Shown: in pieces, positions 16,369 to 25,712 of the stretch
Layout of the letters: every line of letters begins with the position of its first letter
Numbering within the stretch: position 1 is the stretch's first letter
NCBI GenBank assembly: GCA_024643385.1
Contig: JAHEMZ010000021.1
Span: forward strand, 1,399 to 39,213
From: Flavobacteriaceae bacterium
Lineage (GTDB): Bacteria > Bacteroidota > Bacteroidia > Flavobacteriales > Flavobacteriaceae
DNA length: 37,815 bases
Reading direction: 5' to 3'
Program-made: the position numbers and the translations under genes
Notes under the pieces: generated by a model
Told to the model about the DNA's origin: nothing
Seen by the model: only the letters and a program-made list of their open reading frames with translations
The model's database searches: none

Positions 16369-19300
16369 TTAAATCTTGATGACCTTTTTGGTCGTTGCAC
16401 CGTTCTCGGTGGTAATATGTACAAAATAGACTCCTGTTTCTAAAGAAGTTAGATCGAGTGTATACCCTTTTGTTTGTTCGTACATATTTTCAGAGAGACG
16501 TTTCCCTAAAAGATCGTATACTTCTAAATTCAAGAGATTTGAATGAGGCGAATAAACCGACAGTAAGTTATCTGTAGGATTAGGGAAAACAAGAATACTA
16601 TCCAATATCGAATCGGCAGGACCTAGGGTTATTTCCCGTTCAAACATTAGGGTGAAGCGGTTATCAAAAGTTCCTTCGTCACTTCGGAACGTATACGGGT
16701 TATCATTTAAAATAGTAACGGTATTCAAAAGGTTGTCCATCAGATAGACCGTTGCATTCGTTAAATTATTCCCCTGAACTTCTTCAATAGCGATCTGGTA
16801 TTCCAATTCTTCTTGTATAAGGGTGGAAAATCCTAATGGGACTTTCGAGCCACTTTCAAATGCTTCTCTGGATTGTATTCCAAATTCCTGCGATCCGTCT
16901 TCCAAATGGCTGTATAAAGATAATACAGTGGCAAGTCGGCGACTGTCGTATCCGCTATCTAAACCTGCCGTGGTATTCTCCAGGAAGTTGATCAAGGTCT
17001 TGGATTGCATTTCATACTGTTCATTGGAAACCTCTATCCAAATACGATCAGCGGTTTCATTATCTCGTAGGGTATTATTGTTGTCGGTTCGGCGCATGGT
17101 ATTGGTAAAAGTTGCCGTTCCGGCTGCAGAGGCCTTTATCCCGAAACCTTGACCCGTTGCAATATACCCGTTAGGAGTACTTCCGCCACTAGCTGCCGGG
17201 ATTCCGGCACCACTTGAATTGTATATGGATATATCTTCCATGGAAAAATTCATCGCTCCCGCACCCGGCAGACTCGGATTTGGCGGGGTGTTGTGTTCCC
17301 AAAAATATACCTCTCCAACCATCGCGTTGGCGTTGATGAAATCAAGCGCCCAAATAGCCGAAGCGTATGGGTTTGCCAAAACATTCGGACTTGCATTCCT
17401 GTTGTCTTCAGATGTGGGACCAGGAGTGTTATAGATCACATTAAAATCAACATTACCATTGTTTAGAGTACCACTTTGGTACGTATAGTTAAAGATTCCT
17501 CCCGGCTGACCGTAACCCGATTGTGGCCGTACAATGTATCCTTCTCCCACATTGATGGCACCGTTATAGGCGATCCAATTGTCGTAATTGTCGTCTGCAA
17601 AATTTTCCGCCCCGGGAAACTGGGCAGCCACATCAGGGTTGGGTACAAATAAACTTGTATCATGGTTTAATACCAAAAAGGCATCACTCCAAACTCCGGT
17701 TCTGTTTTCGGCTGTCATCGGACTTCCTAAGATCATAAAGTCTCGTGAGCCTAGATCCGGTGTGGTTAGATTTACATTGATAACAGCTCCACCTAGTTTG
17801 TTTACATCAGCATTGGGGTCCACTTGAACCACACTTCCCTGATGTTCCACAACGAGCGTACCGCTAACGTTTATATCGCCATCTGTTTTAAGGTAATCTC
17901 CCGCATCAATAGTTAAAGATACTCCGCTATTTACGGTACAGGTACAAGCATCTATGCTAGGTTGAGTTGTGGTGCTATAATTTGCACCGATAATAGCGTG
18001 GGATCCTATATCAGGAGTGCCGGCACTCCAAGAGCCACCACCCATATAGGTTGTCGGAGCCGCAGCGATGGTAACTGTTGCAACGCATGATGACTTATTT
18101 CCATAATCATCTTCACCTGTTAAGGTTACATTAAACGTATTTCCTACATCCGCACAAGTAAAAGTAGTTTGACCGGTAAGCGTCCATTTTACAATTCCAA
18201 AATCGTCCGTGGATCCATTATCGATATCTGTTTCGTCAATAGTAACTGTTCCGGTTGCCGCATTCAGATATACGGTCGGACTTTGACAAATAATAGTGGG
18301 AGGCGTATTATCGTAATTTGGGTCTCTTAATACAAATAGACCTCCATCTCCATTGACAAATTCATTTCCGAAACCAGTGGCAATTAAATTTCCACTTTCG
18401 AAGTAGGGATACACATTCCATGTACCGTTGAAGCTGGCGGAATTTGAACTCGGAAACACATCAAAATAACTAACCTCCGTCATACTGGGAACCGGGTCGT
18501 ACAGTCCGTCAATTTTCAAAATACGGGCTCCCGCAGCATAATTTGCCAAATAAAAACGATTTCCCCTTACATATCCGTTATGGTCAATAGCAGGAGTGGC
18601 ACCATTGTAGGTATAAAATGGATTCCCGCTGGGGTTATTGGCGTTGATTCCGGCCTGGTCCAAGTCTTGAAGATCGAAGGCCATGGTTCTTGTATTGAAA
18701 CCTACGTTTTCTTCATCTACTTCGTCTCCCACGATAAAAAATCGCTTATCATCCGTAAACCAACCTTGGTGGGTGTAATATTTGGAGGAATAACTAAAGG
18801 TGCTGATTTGTGAAAAAGTCACATTTCCTGTACCGGCGTTGGTAGTGATTTTAAAGATTCGAACAAAATCGGTTCCGCTGAAACTACCGATCAAAATTTC
18901 ATCCCCTTGGTAGTCGGGATCAGGTCCGTCGTATAACATCACCTGCGCATCATGACAATAGCCTCCCGCGGAGTAAGTGCCGACCACAGGAGGGCTGGTA
19001 AGACTTCCCGCCGGACTGCTATCCGGATTTAGATTATAAACAATGAGACCCCCACTGATGTATGGGCTAACTCCCATTACATACGCATGACCTGTTTGTT
19101 GGTTTATTACAATATTATGCGCTTTTCCTTTGTTGCTATTTGATCCGGTCCCCCAAGTCAACCATCCATCTTCCGTGAAATTAACAGCCGGGGTTCCATT
19201 TAAACCTCTTAATCGTGTAAGATCAAAAATCTGCATCCCGTGATTTCCATTTCCATCACTCACGATATAAGCATGATTCTTATATACTTTTACATCCCGC

Positions 19301-19638
19301 CAAAGGCTGCTTCCGGTGTGGGAATTAAGCCTCCCTAAGTATTTTGGACTGGTGGGATTGGTAATATTTACAAAGGCGGTTCCATTATCTAGACCTACCA
19401 CAGCATATTCATCTCCATTTCCATCCATGTCTGTCCATCCCCAAGAATCCTGCCCTTCAGCAGCACCCATGGCTGCTGCTGAAATGTACGATTGAAGGGT
19501 AAGCCCTTCACATGGATATTCGTTATTTTGTTGCGTTCCATTCCCATTTAAGTCAATAAACCCATTCACACAAGGTATTTGGGCATTAAGGTAAAATGCG
19601 ATAAATGTAAAGGCGAGATTGAGTAAATTTTTGATCAT
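16369..19638 (-). CDS. Choice-of-anchor B family secreted protein with T9SS sorting domain
   Basis: A 1089-residue protein from the ATG at 19638, which opens the signal peptide MIKNLLNLAFTFIAFYLNAQ; the longer frame would overlap the upstream gene. The first 450 residues (GWTDMDGNGDEYAVVGLDNG, SGSSLWRDVKVY-like HTGSSLWRDVKVYKNHAYIV, HNIVINQQTGHAYVMGV, DDKRFFIVGDEVDE) match the LVIVD-repeat/choice-of-anchor B family, a beta-propeller of unknown ligand. A HYR-like module with two Cys follows (about 475-555, TIICQSP and TFTCADVGN). Next come a beta-helix-like stretch (about 560-650) and a long Gly/Asn-rich region. A type A T9SS domain lies at the end (VFPNPTDNLLSVYS through TTKKVIKI). It is the last gene of the operon with the three VGIG paralogues, 38 bases after the third. 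Confidence 0.88.
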   Translation of the reverse strand: MIKNLLNLAFTFIAFYLNAQIPCVNGFIDLNGNGTQQNNEYPCEGLTLQSYISAAAMGAAEGQDSWGWTDMDGNGDEYAVVGLDNGTAFVNITNPTSPKYLGRLNSHTGSSLWRDVKVYKNHAYIVSDGNGNHGMQIFDLTRLRGLNGTPAVNFTEDGWLTWGTGSNSNKGKAHNIVINQQTGHAYVMGVSPYISGGLIVYNLNPDSSPAGSLTSPPVVGTYSAGGYCHDAQVMLYDGPDPDYQGDEILIGSFSGTDFVRIFKITTNAGTGNVTFSQISTFSYSSKYYTHQGWFTDDKRFFIVGDEVDEENVGFNTRTMAFDLQDLDQAGINANNPSGNPFYTYNGATPAIDHNGYVRGNRFYLANYAAGARILKIDGLYDPVPSMTEVSYFDVFPSSNSASFNGTWNVYPYFESGNLIATGFGNEFVNGDGGLFVLRDPNYDNTPPTIICQSPTVYLNAATGTVTIDETDIDNGSTDDFGIVKWTLTGQTTFTCADVGNTFNVTLTGEDDYGNKSSCVATVTIAAAPTTYMGGGSWSAGTPDIGSHAIIGANYSTTTQPSIDACTCTVNSGVSLTIDAGDYLKTDGDINVSGTLVVEHQGSVVQVDPNADVNKLGGAVINVNLTTPDLGSRDFMILGSPMTAENRTGVWSDAFLVLNHDTSLFVPNPDVAAQFPGAENFADDNYDNWIAYNGAINVGEGYIVRPQSGYGQPGGIFNYTYQSGTLNNGNVDFNVIYNTPGPTSEDNRNASPNVLANPYASAIWALDFINANAMVGEVYFWEHNTPPNPSLPGAGAMNFSMEDISIYNSSGAGIPAASGGSTPNGYIATGQGFGIKASAAGTATFTNTMRRTDNNNTLRDNETADRIWIEVSNEQYEMQSKTLINFLENTTAGLDSGYDSRRLATVLSLYSHLEDGSQEFGIQSREAFESGSKVPLGFSTLIQEELEYQIAIEEVQGNNLTNATVYLMDNLLNTVTILNDNPYTFRSDEGTFDNRFTLMFEREITLGPADSILDSILVFPNPTDNLLSVYSPHSNLLNLEVYDLLGKRLSENMYEQTKGYTLDLTSLETGVYFVHITTENGATTKKVIKI

Positions 19639-19676
19639 GGGGGCAATGTTTTGATATGATGAGCAGCGCTGGTGTT

Positions 19677-20579
19677 TTATTCTCCTATAAATTGAAATTC
19701 GATAGAACACGGAATGTCGTGGCCAACATGACCTTGTCCGTCACCGGTATCACCGTTACCTGCAAAATAACTGTGACCGGTATAGAGCATATGACTTAAA
19801 TTAAAATCATAGGTATATCCTTCCAGTAAATAGAGATAATATTCTAATGTGGCAAAGTGACCAATCTCACTACTTTCTATGGCCGGACTTTCAATGTCAT
19901 TTTCAACCGAGTATGAATGAGTGTAGGACCAACCCTCTGTATAATCATAGCTGCTACTTGTGGGATCAATATCAATAACAGCGCCACCGGCACCGCCGGA
20001 CATAGAGAAGAAGAAAGCCCCCTCCGAAGTCGCTAAAGAAAGTGCATCCAAGGAAGTAAAGTCAGCGATTTTTCCCGCCGCGAAGTTCGTTTTTATCTCT
20101 ACACGATAAATACCGGAATAAGAAGGAGTAAAGACTTGATTATCCAATCCGGCAATATCAACGGCAACACTGGGTTCCGGGTCACCATAACTTTCATTTA
20201 TCGTGGTGCGCTGGCATCCTCCGGTTTGCGTAAACTTTACATATTCCTCTCTTAAAAATTGTGGTTTCCATTCGAAACCATCCCAACAATATATTCCGGT
20301 ATGTACATCATTTGCTCCGGTCCTTGAAATGTTAGTGTTATAAACAGCAGTTCCTACAATAAGTGCACCCCCTGCCGGGTTAACTACTGGGCTTTCTACT
20401 ATGGTAGAGGTAAGGGCTACTCTGGGATAAACAAGCCCCATGGTAGAAGTTGGTTTCTGCAAGTCTAAGGCCCCTTTAGGATCAGTTACACCTACTCCAA
20501 TTTGAGCAAGTACAGGCATCACTCCCAATCCCATGAAGAATATTAGATTTACTATATGTATGAATTTACACTTTTTCAT
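19677..20579 (-). CDS. VGIG-type exported protein, paralogue 3 of 3
   Basis: This 300-residue protein has a signal peptide ending VMPVLAQ. An N-terminal block follows (IGVGVTDPKGALDLQKPTS, LVYPRVALTSTIVESPVVNP, GTAVYNTNISRTGANDVHTG, WDGFEWKPQF; about 26-112), and then a beta domain with FTPSYSGIYRVEIKTNFAAGK that ends in GHDIPCSIEFQFIGE. The same anchor points occur in the two upstream neighbours, so the three are tandem duplicates. The C-terminal pattern (F-x-x-x-Y-S-G-x-Y-x-I/V, ending in a strand) resembles C1q/TNF-like jelly rolls (inference). This copy has the longest C-terminal domain, with a Gly- and Tyr-rich insert. It starts 11 bases after the previous stop; the T9SS gene follows 38 bases later. 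Confidence 0.8.
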   Translation of the reverse strand: MKKCKFIHIVNLIFFMGLGVMPVLAQIGVGVTDPKGALDLQKPTSTMGLVYPRVALTSTIVESPVVNPAGGALIVGTAVYNTNISRTGANDVHTGIYCWDGFEWKPQFLREEYVKFTQTGGCQRTTINESYGDPEPSVAVDIAGLDNQVFTPSYSGIYRVEIKTNFAAGKIADFTSLDALSLATSEGAFFFSMSGGAGGAVIDIDPTSSSYDYTEGWSYTHSYSVENDIESPAIESSEIGHFATLEYYLYLLEGYTYDFNLSHMLYTGHSYFAGNGDTGDGQGHVGHDIPCSIEFQFIGE

Positions 20580-20590
20580 CTTTTGAAAGT

Positions 20591-21433
20591 TTAGTTGCCT
20601 ACATAGTTGATCTCAACTCTACAGCGAATACCATTATTTAACGTAATATATCCACTTCCATCGGTAGATAGGTTCCCATTGGAAACAAATCCGGGGGAAG
20701 AAGTTTGATCAAAGGTAAGTGAGAAGCTGTAGGTTGTACCGGCAACAAGATTTGCTTCTTCTATGACATATTGATGTTGGTTAAACCTATTGTAGTATTC
20801 ATAAAAACCTGTACCCGCAAATAATTTGTCGCCATTGTTGCCGGATAAAGATTTTAAATTGAACGTATAGTTGGTTGCAGGGATCCGGTTAAAGGTGAAT
20901 TCAAATTCCCCTTGCTGAGAATTGAAATTTGTCCATTGATTTGTTTCATTAGGTGCGTCCAACTTTCCGCCGCCAAAATGAACAGTCAATTGTATACGAT
21001 AGGTGCCGTTATATTGGGCTGTAAAACTGTTATTATCAAATGAAATACTTTGTGCCCCTTCCGCATCTCCTGTTCGAAGATCGGAATTCTGAGAAAATAG
21101 ATAGTTGTCCTTTTTATCGAATTGCGGGATCCATTGCGTTCCATCCCAAATATACAGACCGGGATAAACCGTGGCACTTCCGCTTCCCGATGTGGTAGTG
21201 TTGTACACGGTAGTGCCCGCTACAATTCCCCCTGGTATCGGGTTAGGATTGGAAATGGTTTCGGTGTTGGTATCGGTTAACACTAACTTAGGATAGATCA
21301 ATCCCCCATTAAGGGAAGAAATATGTAAAGCTCCTTTGGGAGAAGTATTGTCTATTCCTACCTGAGCCATTAAGGGAGAAACCAATAATAGCACAAAAGT
21401 TGCAGATATAGTATAAAAGTATCTTTTTTTCAT
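20591..21433 (-). CDS. VGIG-type exported protein, paralogue 2 of 3
   Basis: A 280-residue protein from the ATG at 21433 (MKKRYFYTISATFVLLLVSP), which starts the signal peptide. A GTG 18 bases further upstream would overlap the preceding gene. The VGIG block (QVGIDNTSPKGALHISS, LIYPKLVLTD, GTTVYNTTTSGSG, WDGTQWIPQF) is followed by FTAQYNGTYRIQLTVHFGGG. The C-terminus is NGIRCRVEINYVGN, matching the ends of its two neighbours. Position and similarity indicate a tandem duplication, with gaps of 10 and 11 bases to the adjacent copies. The mature protein is probably secreted or on the surface. It carries no recognisable T9SS domain of its own, so how it crosses the outer membrane is open. Confidence 0.8.
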   Translation of the reverse strand: MKKRYFYTISATFVLLLVSPLMAQVGIDNTSPKGALHISSLNGGLIYPKLVLTDTNTETISNPNPIPGGIVAGTTVYNTTTSGSGSATVYPGLYIWDGTQWIPQFDKKDNYLFSQNSDLRTGDAEGAQSISFDNNSFTAQYNGTYRIQLTVHFGGGKLDAPNETNQWTNFNSQQGEFEFTFNRIPATNYTFNLKSLSGNNGDKLFAGTGFYEYYNRFNQHQYVIEEANLVAGTTYSFSLTFDQTSSPGFVSNGNLSTDGSGYITLNNGIRCRVEINYVGN

Positions 21434-21443
21434 ATAGCTAATA

Positions 21444-22295
21444 TTATTCACCCATATAGTTTATTTCTACCGTACAGGGAATGTCGTAGGCTACATATCC
21501 ACGACCTGTACTAGAGGTTCCATTGTTGATAAATTCAGGCGCAGCACTCTGTAAAAAAGTAAGGTAGAATGTAATTGTTTCATTTGCCGTCATGGTTCGG
21601 TAAAATGTCAATGAATATTCTTGCCAGATAGCAAAATAATTTGTTGCACTTATAGCTGGCTCATATGCCGTGGAGAATGCCTGCACCGGAATGTTTGTTG
21701 CTATAGCGTTGTTTATTCTTAAGGTGTATACTCCGTAAGCGCCCGCTATGTTCATATAACCATCTGATCTACTGCTGGGACTTCCCCCTGAAACTTTGGG
21801 CACATCAGCGTATCCGCCACCGAAGTTAACGCGAACCGTTATTTTATAATCCCCGGAATAATTTGCCGTAAAGGATTGTTGTGAGCCAGAACTTCCTAAC
21901 ACGTTTAAGCTCGTTCCTGCTACTGATCTGTAACCGGTAGAACTTTGATATAATTGTTGTTGCCTTAACGGAAATTGTGGCTGCCATTTAGCACCATCCC
22001 AAACATACATTCCCGGATAAACATCATTGGTTCCTGAATTTGTTGTATTCGTGTTGTAAATAACAGTTCCAGTTGGAATATTGCCACCTTGTGGATTAGT
22101 TACAGGAGCTTGAACGATAGTTGATGTTAAATCTCTTCGCGGTAATACAATGCCCTCTGTAGTACTGTTAACATCTAAAATACCATTGGGAGTATAAGTG
22201 TTTATTCCAACCTGCGAGAATAGATGCAAAGGGCTGAATATGAGGATACAAAGCCAGTACATACCATATTTTCTTACTGTATTATACAGATTCAT
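21444..22295 (-). CDS. VGIG-type exported protein, paralogue 1 of 3
   Basis: This 283-residue protein is the first gene of the four-gene operon 22295-16369. The ATG at 22295 opens a signal peptide (MNLYNTVRKYGMYWLCILIF) ending LHLFSQ; the longer frame needs a TTG. The VGIG block is the clearest of the three (QVGINTYTPNGILDVNS, IVLPRRDLTSTIVQAPVTNP, GTVIYNTNTTNSGTNDVYPG, WDGAKWQPQF). The C-terminal beta domain has FTANYSGDYKITVRVNFGGG and ends AYDIPCTVEINYMGE. A promoter-like sequence lies directly upstream (22323-22355). The function of the family is unknown; the fold guess is a C1q/TNF-like jelly roll behind a small beta module. Confidence 0.8.
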   Translation of the reverse strand: MNLYNTVRKYGMYWLCILIFSPLHLFSQVGINTYTPNGILDVNSTTEGIVLPRRDLTSTIVQAPVTNPQGGNIPTGTVIYNTNTTNSGTNDVYPGMYVWDGAKWQPQFPLRQQQLYQSSTGYRSVAGTSLNVLGSSGSQQSFTANYSGDYKITVRVNFGGGYADVPKVSGGSPSSRSDGYMNIAGAYGVYTLRINNAIATNIPVQAFSTAYEPAISATNYFAIWQEYSLTFYRTMTANETITFYLTFLQSAAPEFINNGTSSTGRGYVAYDIPCTVEINYMGE

Positions 22296-22596
22296 TGGTG
22301 TAAGTTTGCGATTTAAGGTATGCAAGTTTACATAAAAATATCTTTGAAATCCAAAAAAATTCGATGAAATACACTATTTATCAATAAAATAGGAAAAAAC
22401 CTACAAAGAGAGTTATGGAAAAAAACAAAAGTCGTTTTATTTCTTTTACTTACAAATTTACATACAGGTTTTCAACTATTTCAACGATAACATGACTATT
22501 TTCAAAAATTAAAATAATTAATCCTCCAAGGATGTAAATAGCCCTAATTTTTTCTGTAATTTTCAAAATAATTCATTCAAAGTTAATTGAAGACCA
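22296..22596. promoter_or_regulatory. Divergent intergenic region with a probable minus-strand promoter at 22323-22355
   Basis: This 301-base, very AT-rich region separates the secreted-protein operon from the ACC-deaminase unit. On the minus strand TTTG (22352-22355) and TAAACTTG (22323-22330, one mismatch to TAnnTTTG) are 21 bases apart, 27 bases before the ATG at 22295. On the plus strand only a TAATTTTC close to the downstream gene was seen, without a -33 partner. I see no small ORF, RNA gene or repeat in the rest. Confidence 0.45.
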
Positions 22597-23535
22597 TTGC
22601 ATTTATTTGAATCTTACCGGGCAAGTATTCAGAATGTTAATACGCATCGATTTAATTTGGATAAACTAAGTATATCGATGCTTAGAGAAGATTTAATTCA
22701 CCCTCATGTTTCCGGAAACAAGTTCAGAAAACTCACATACAATCTTACAGCAGCCAAAGAACAATACCATGATACGCTGCTTACCTTCGGAGGAGCCTTT
22801 TCAAATCATATTGCTGCCGTAGCTGCGGCCGGAAAGGAGTTTGGTTTTCAAACAATAGGAATTATTCGTGGGGACGAACTGGAAAATAACACTACCCTTA
22901 ATCCCACCTTGAAATTTGCACAGCACTGTGGAATGACCCTTCATTTTGTAAGTAGAGAGGTTTATCGTCACAAAGCTAGTACTGAGTTTTATAAAGAATT
23001 AGAAAGAAATTTTGGCCCCTTTTATTTGCTTCCGGAAGGTGGAACGAATGAGTTGGCCGTAAAAGGATGTGAAGAAATACTGGGAAAACACACCGAAGAT
23101 TTTGATGTAATCTGCGTTTCTGTCGGTACGGGAGGAACGTTGGCCGGAATTGTTAATGCCGCGTTGAGCCATCAAAGAGTAATCGGATTTTCTGCTTTGA
23201 AGGGAACTTTTCAGAAAGAAACCATAACACCTTTTATTGACCAAAATAGAGTCTTTGAGATCACGGATCAATACTGTTTTGGAGGGTACGGTAAAATAGA
23301 TATCGATTTGGTTCGTTTTATCAATGAATTTTATAAAAACACAGGCATCCCATTGGATCCTGTCTATACCGGAAAAATGATGTATGGTATTTTTGACTTG
23401 ATCCGGACCGGGGAATTGAATGAAAATAACCGTATTTTAGCCATTCATACGGGAGGTCTTCAAGGCATAGCCGGAATGAATATAAAATTGAAAAAGAAAA
23501 ACTTGCCTCAAATAAACATTGAATATGTGGATTAG
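22597..23535 (+). CDS. PLP-dependent ACC deaminase / D-cysteine desulfhydrase-like enzyme
   Basis: A 312-residue fold-type II PLP enzyme. Diagnostic motifs are REDLIHPHVSGNKFRKL, with the Schiff-base Lys at about 42; TFGGAFSNHIAAVAAAG (about 63-79); LLPEGGTNELAVKG; and VSVGTGGTLAGIVN, which binds the PLP phosphate. Known relatives cleave 1-aminocyclopropane-1-carboxylate to 2-oxobutyrate and ammonia, or D-cysteine to pyruvate, sulfide and ammonia; I cannot tell which from sequence. The start is taken as TTG at 22597. An in-frame stop lies three codons upstream, and the first ATG (22678) would remove about 27 residues that precede the conserved REDL segment. It overlaps the next gene by 11 bases. 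Confidence 0.88.
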   Translation: MHLFESYRASIQNVNTHRFNLDKLSISMLREDLIHPHVSGNKFRKLTYNLTAAKEQYHDTLLTFGGAFSNHIAAVAAAGKEFGFQTIGIIRGDELENNTTLNPTLKFAQHCGMTLHFVSREVYRHKASTEFYKELERNFGPFYLLPEGGTNELAVKGCEEILGKHTEDFDVICVSVGTGGTLAGIVNAALSHQRVIGFSALKGTFQKETITPFIDQNRVFEITDQYCFGGYGKIDIDLVRFINEFYKNTGIPLDPVYTGKMMYGIFDLIRTGELNENNRILAIHTGGLQGIAGMNIKLKKKNLPQINIEYVD

Positions 23536-24367
23536 AATTTTTACACTTCTTATAGTGGGATTGTTAATGGTTGGATGTAAGTCCAAAAAGAATGTAATGC
23601 AACGAAAACATCGTGCCCAAACAGAGCGTGTAATTATCTCAAAAGAGAAACCACCCAAAGAACCGATTAATGCTATAACTACAGACGAGTCTGAGATAGA
23701 ATCGCTTCCGGTAAATGCCAGTTATGCGGAAACCCTCGAGGCCTATATTAATACCTATAGCGATATCGCGAAGGAAGAAATGCTTCAATACGGAATTCCC
23801 GCAAGTATTACCTTAGCACAAGGAATACTTGAAAGCGGTGCGGGAAGAGGGGAACTCACCAAAAAAGCGAATAATCATTTCGGAATAAAGTGCCATACTG
23901 AATGGGAAGGTGAAAGAGTGTATCATGATGATGACGAAAAAGGGGAATGCTTCCGCAAGTACAAAGACCCTAAATATTCCTTTAGAGACCATTCCTTATT
24001 TTTGACCCAACGAAGCCGGTACCAAGATCTATTCAAATTGCGAAAGGACGATTATAAAGGATGGGCGAGAGGATTAAAAAAAGCCGGCTATGCCACTGAT
24101 CCAAAATATCCGGATAAGCTAATTGGAATTATAGAAAAGAATGACCTCACTCGATTCGATCACCAAATATTGGGAGGGTCGGTACAAGTCACTACTTCAG
24201 ACGATGTTGAAATTAATACCTATACGGTTGGCAAAGGAGACACACTCTACAGTATTGCTCGAAGATTCAATATGACTGTAGAAACCCTTAAAGAATATAA
24301 TGGTTTGCAATCCAATACTATTTCCGTTGGTCAAGTATTATATTTGCATTCAGTAAAAGACCACTAA
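23525..24367 (+). CDS. Glucosaminidase-LysM lipoprotein (peptidoglycan hydrolase)
   Basis: A 280-residue protein from the ATG at 23525, overlapping the previous gene by 11 bases. A lipoprotein signal peptide places Cys at about 18 ([11 protein letters not shown]). The mannosyl-glycoprotein endo-beta-N-acetylglucosaminidase/FlgJ-like domain occupies about residues 70-215, with [18 protein letters not shown] carrying the catalytic Glu, then [12 protein letters not shown] and [16 protein letters not shown] LysM peptidoglycan-binding domain ends the protein (about 232-278, [17 protein letters not shown] and [11 protein letters not shown]). It likely cuts glycan strands of the cell wall from the inner face of the outer membrane or periplasm. 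hemL starts 7 bases later, so the three plus-strand genes form one unit. Confidence 0.92.
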   Translation: MWIRIFTLLIVGLLMVGCKSKKNVMQRKHRAQTERVIISKEKPPKEPINAITTDESEIESLPVNASYAETLEAYINTYSDIAKEEMLQYGIPASITLAQGILESGAGRGELTKKANNHFGIKCHTEWEGERVYHDDDEKGECFRKYKDPKYSFRDHSLFLTQRSRYQDLFKLRKDDYKGWARGLKKAGYATDPKYPDKLIGIIEKNDLTRFDHQILGGSVQVTTSDDVEINTYTVGKGDTLYSIARRFNMTVETLKEYNGLQSNTISVGQVLYLHSVKDH

Positions 24368-24374
24368 TAATTTT

Positions 24375-25664
24375 ATGCTATATCAACGAAGTAGTGCCCT
24401 TTTCGAAGAGGCACAGAAGGTTATTCCCGGGGGAGTAAATTCCCCCGTTAGGGCTTTTAAAGCCGTGGGGGGTACTCCTATATTTGTAACCCATGCAAAA
24501 GGGGCTTATTTATATGATGTCGACGGAAATAAATTGCTCGACTATATCAATTCGTGGGGCCCAATGATTTTGGGTCATGCTTATCCGAAGGTCTTAGCTG
24601 CGGTGATCTCAAAGGCTGAAAAGGGGACCTCCTTCGGAATGCCTACCGAAATCGAAACAGAAATTGCTGCCTTGGCAGTGTCAATGGTACCGGGAATTGA
24701 AAAAATACGCTTCGTGAATAGTGGAACCGAAGCTTGTATGAGCGCTATTCGTCTCGCTAGGGGCTTTACGGGGAGGGATAAATTCATAAAATTTGCAGGT
24801 TGCTACCATGGACACAGTGATTCGTTCTTGATACAAGCCGGAAGCGGTGCCGTAACCTTCGGTGCGCCAAATAGCCCGGGTGTGACAAAGGGAACGGCAA
24901 AAGACACACTGCTTGCTCGATATAATGATCTTGACCAAGTGCGAGAAATGATAAGCCAAAACGAAGGTGAAATTGCAGCCATCATCATTGAGCCCGTAGC
25001 AGGAAATATGGGGTGTATACCGCCATCATCAGGATTTTTGGAAGGATTGAGAACCTTATGTGACGAGTATGGGATACTATTGATCTTTGATGAAGTAATG
25101 ACAGGTTTTCGATTGGCCAAGGGTGGCGCACAAGAATATTATGGGGTGCCGGCTGATATTGTCACTTTTGGTAAAATAATTGGCGGCGGACTTCCGGTGG
25201 GTGCCTTTGCTGCACGAAAAGAAATTATGAATTATTTGGCTCCGGAGGGCCCTGTTTATCAAGCAGGAACGCTAAGTGGAAATCCTTTGGCTATGGCAGC
25301 CGGTTTGGCTATGCTCTCCGAATTGGATCAGCAACCTAGTATATATCATTCTATTAACCATAAAACCGAATACTTGCATAACGGACTTGAAAGCGTATTT
25401 CTCAAAAAAGGGATTCCGGTCCATATCAATAGAGTGGGTTCTATGATCTCAGTTCATTTTACTGAAAAAAATGTAATTGATTTTGAAACAGCTGCCATGG
25501 CTGCTCAGGGAGCATCCTTTAATCGGTTTTTTCACGGAATGCTCAATAACGGTATCTATCTACCCCCAAGTGCCTACGAATCTTGGTTTATTTGTGATGC
25601 GCTCACAATAACGGATATAGATCGTACAATTGATTCTTGTGAACAGGTAGTCAAAAGATGGTAA
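24375..25664 (+). CDS. hemL: Glutamate-1-semialdehyde 2,1-aminomutase
   Basis: A 429-residue PLP enzyme that converts glutamate-1-semialdehyde to 5-aminolevulinate, the C5-pathway step of haem and tetrapyrrole synthesis. It has full family length. Motifs: [20 protein letters not shown] at the N-terminus, [18 protein letters not shown] (about 113-130), [10 protein letters not shown], the PLP-binding FDEVMTGFR (Asp at about 239), the Schiff-base Lys267 in [14 protein letters not shown], and [15 protein letters not shown]. All key residues are present. It starts 7 bases after the glucosaminidase stop and ends 2 bases before the terminator at 25667-25695. Confidence 0.97.
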   Translation: MLYQRSSALFEEAQKVIPGGVNSPVRAFKAVGGTPIFVTHAKGAYLYDVDGNKLLDYINSWGPMILGHAYPKVLAAVISKAEKGTSFGMPTEIETEIAALAVSMVPGIEKIRFVNSGTEACMSAIRLARGFTGRDKFIKFAGCYHGHSDSFLIQAGSGAVTFGAPNSPGVTKGTAKDTLLARYNDLDQVREMISQNEGEIAAIIIEPVAGNMGCIPPSSGFLEGLRTLCDEYGILLIFDEVMTGFRLAKGGAQEYYGVPADIVTFGKIIGGGLPVGAFAARKEIMNYLAPEGPVYQAGTLSGNPLAMAAGLAMLSELDQQPSIYHSINHKTEYLHNGLESVFLKKGIPVHINRVGSMISVHFTEKNVIDFETAAMAAQGASFNRFFHGMLNNGIYLPPSAYESWFICDALTITDIDRTIDSCEQVVKRW

Positions 25665-25666
25665 CT

Positions 25667-25695
25667 AAAAAAGGCTCCAATTTGGAGCCTTTTTT
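25667..25695. terminator. Bidirectional terminator between hemL and the Spy-like gene
   Basis: AAAAAAGGCTCCAA and TTGGAGCCTTTTTT form a near-perfect palindrome with A and T tails on either side. It lies between the convergent hemL stop (25664) and the stop of the minus-strand gene at 25713, so it can terminate both. Confidence 0.88.
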
Positions 25696-25712
25696 GTGAT
25701 ATGAATCAAGCA

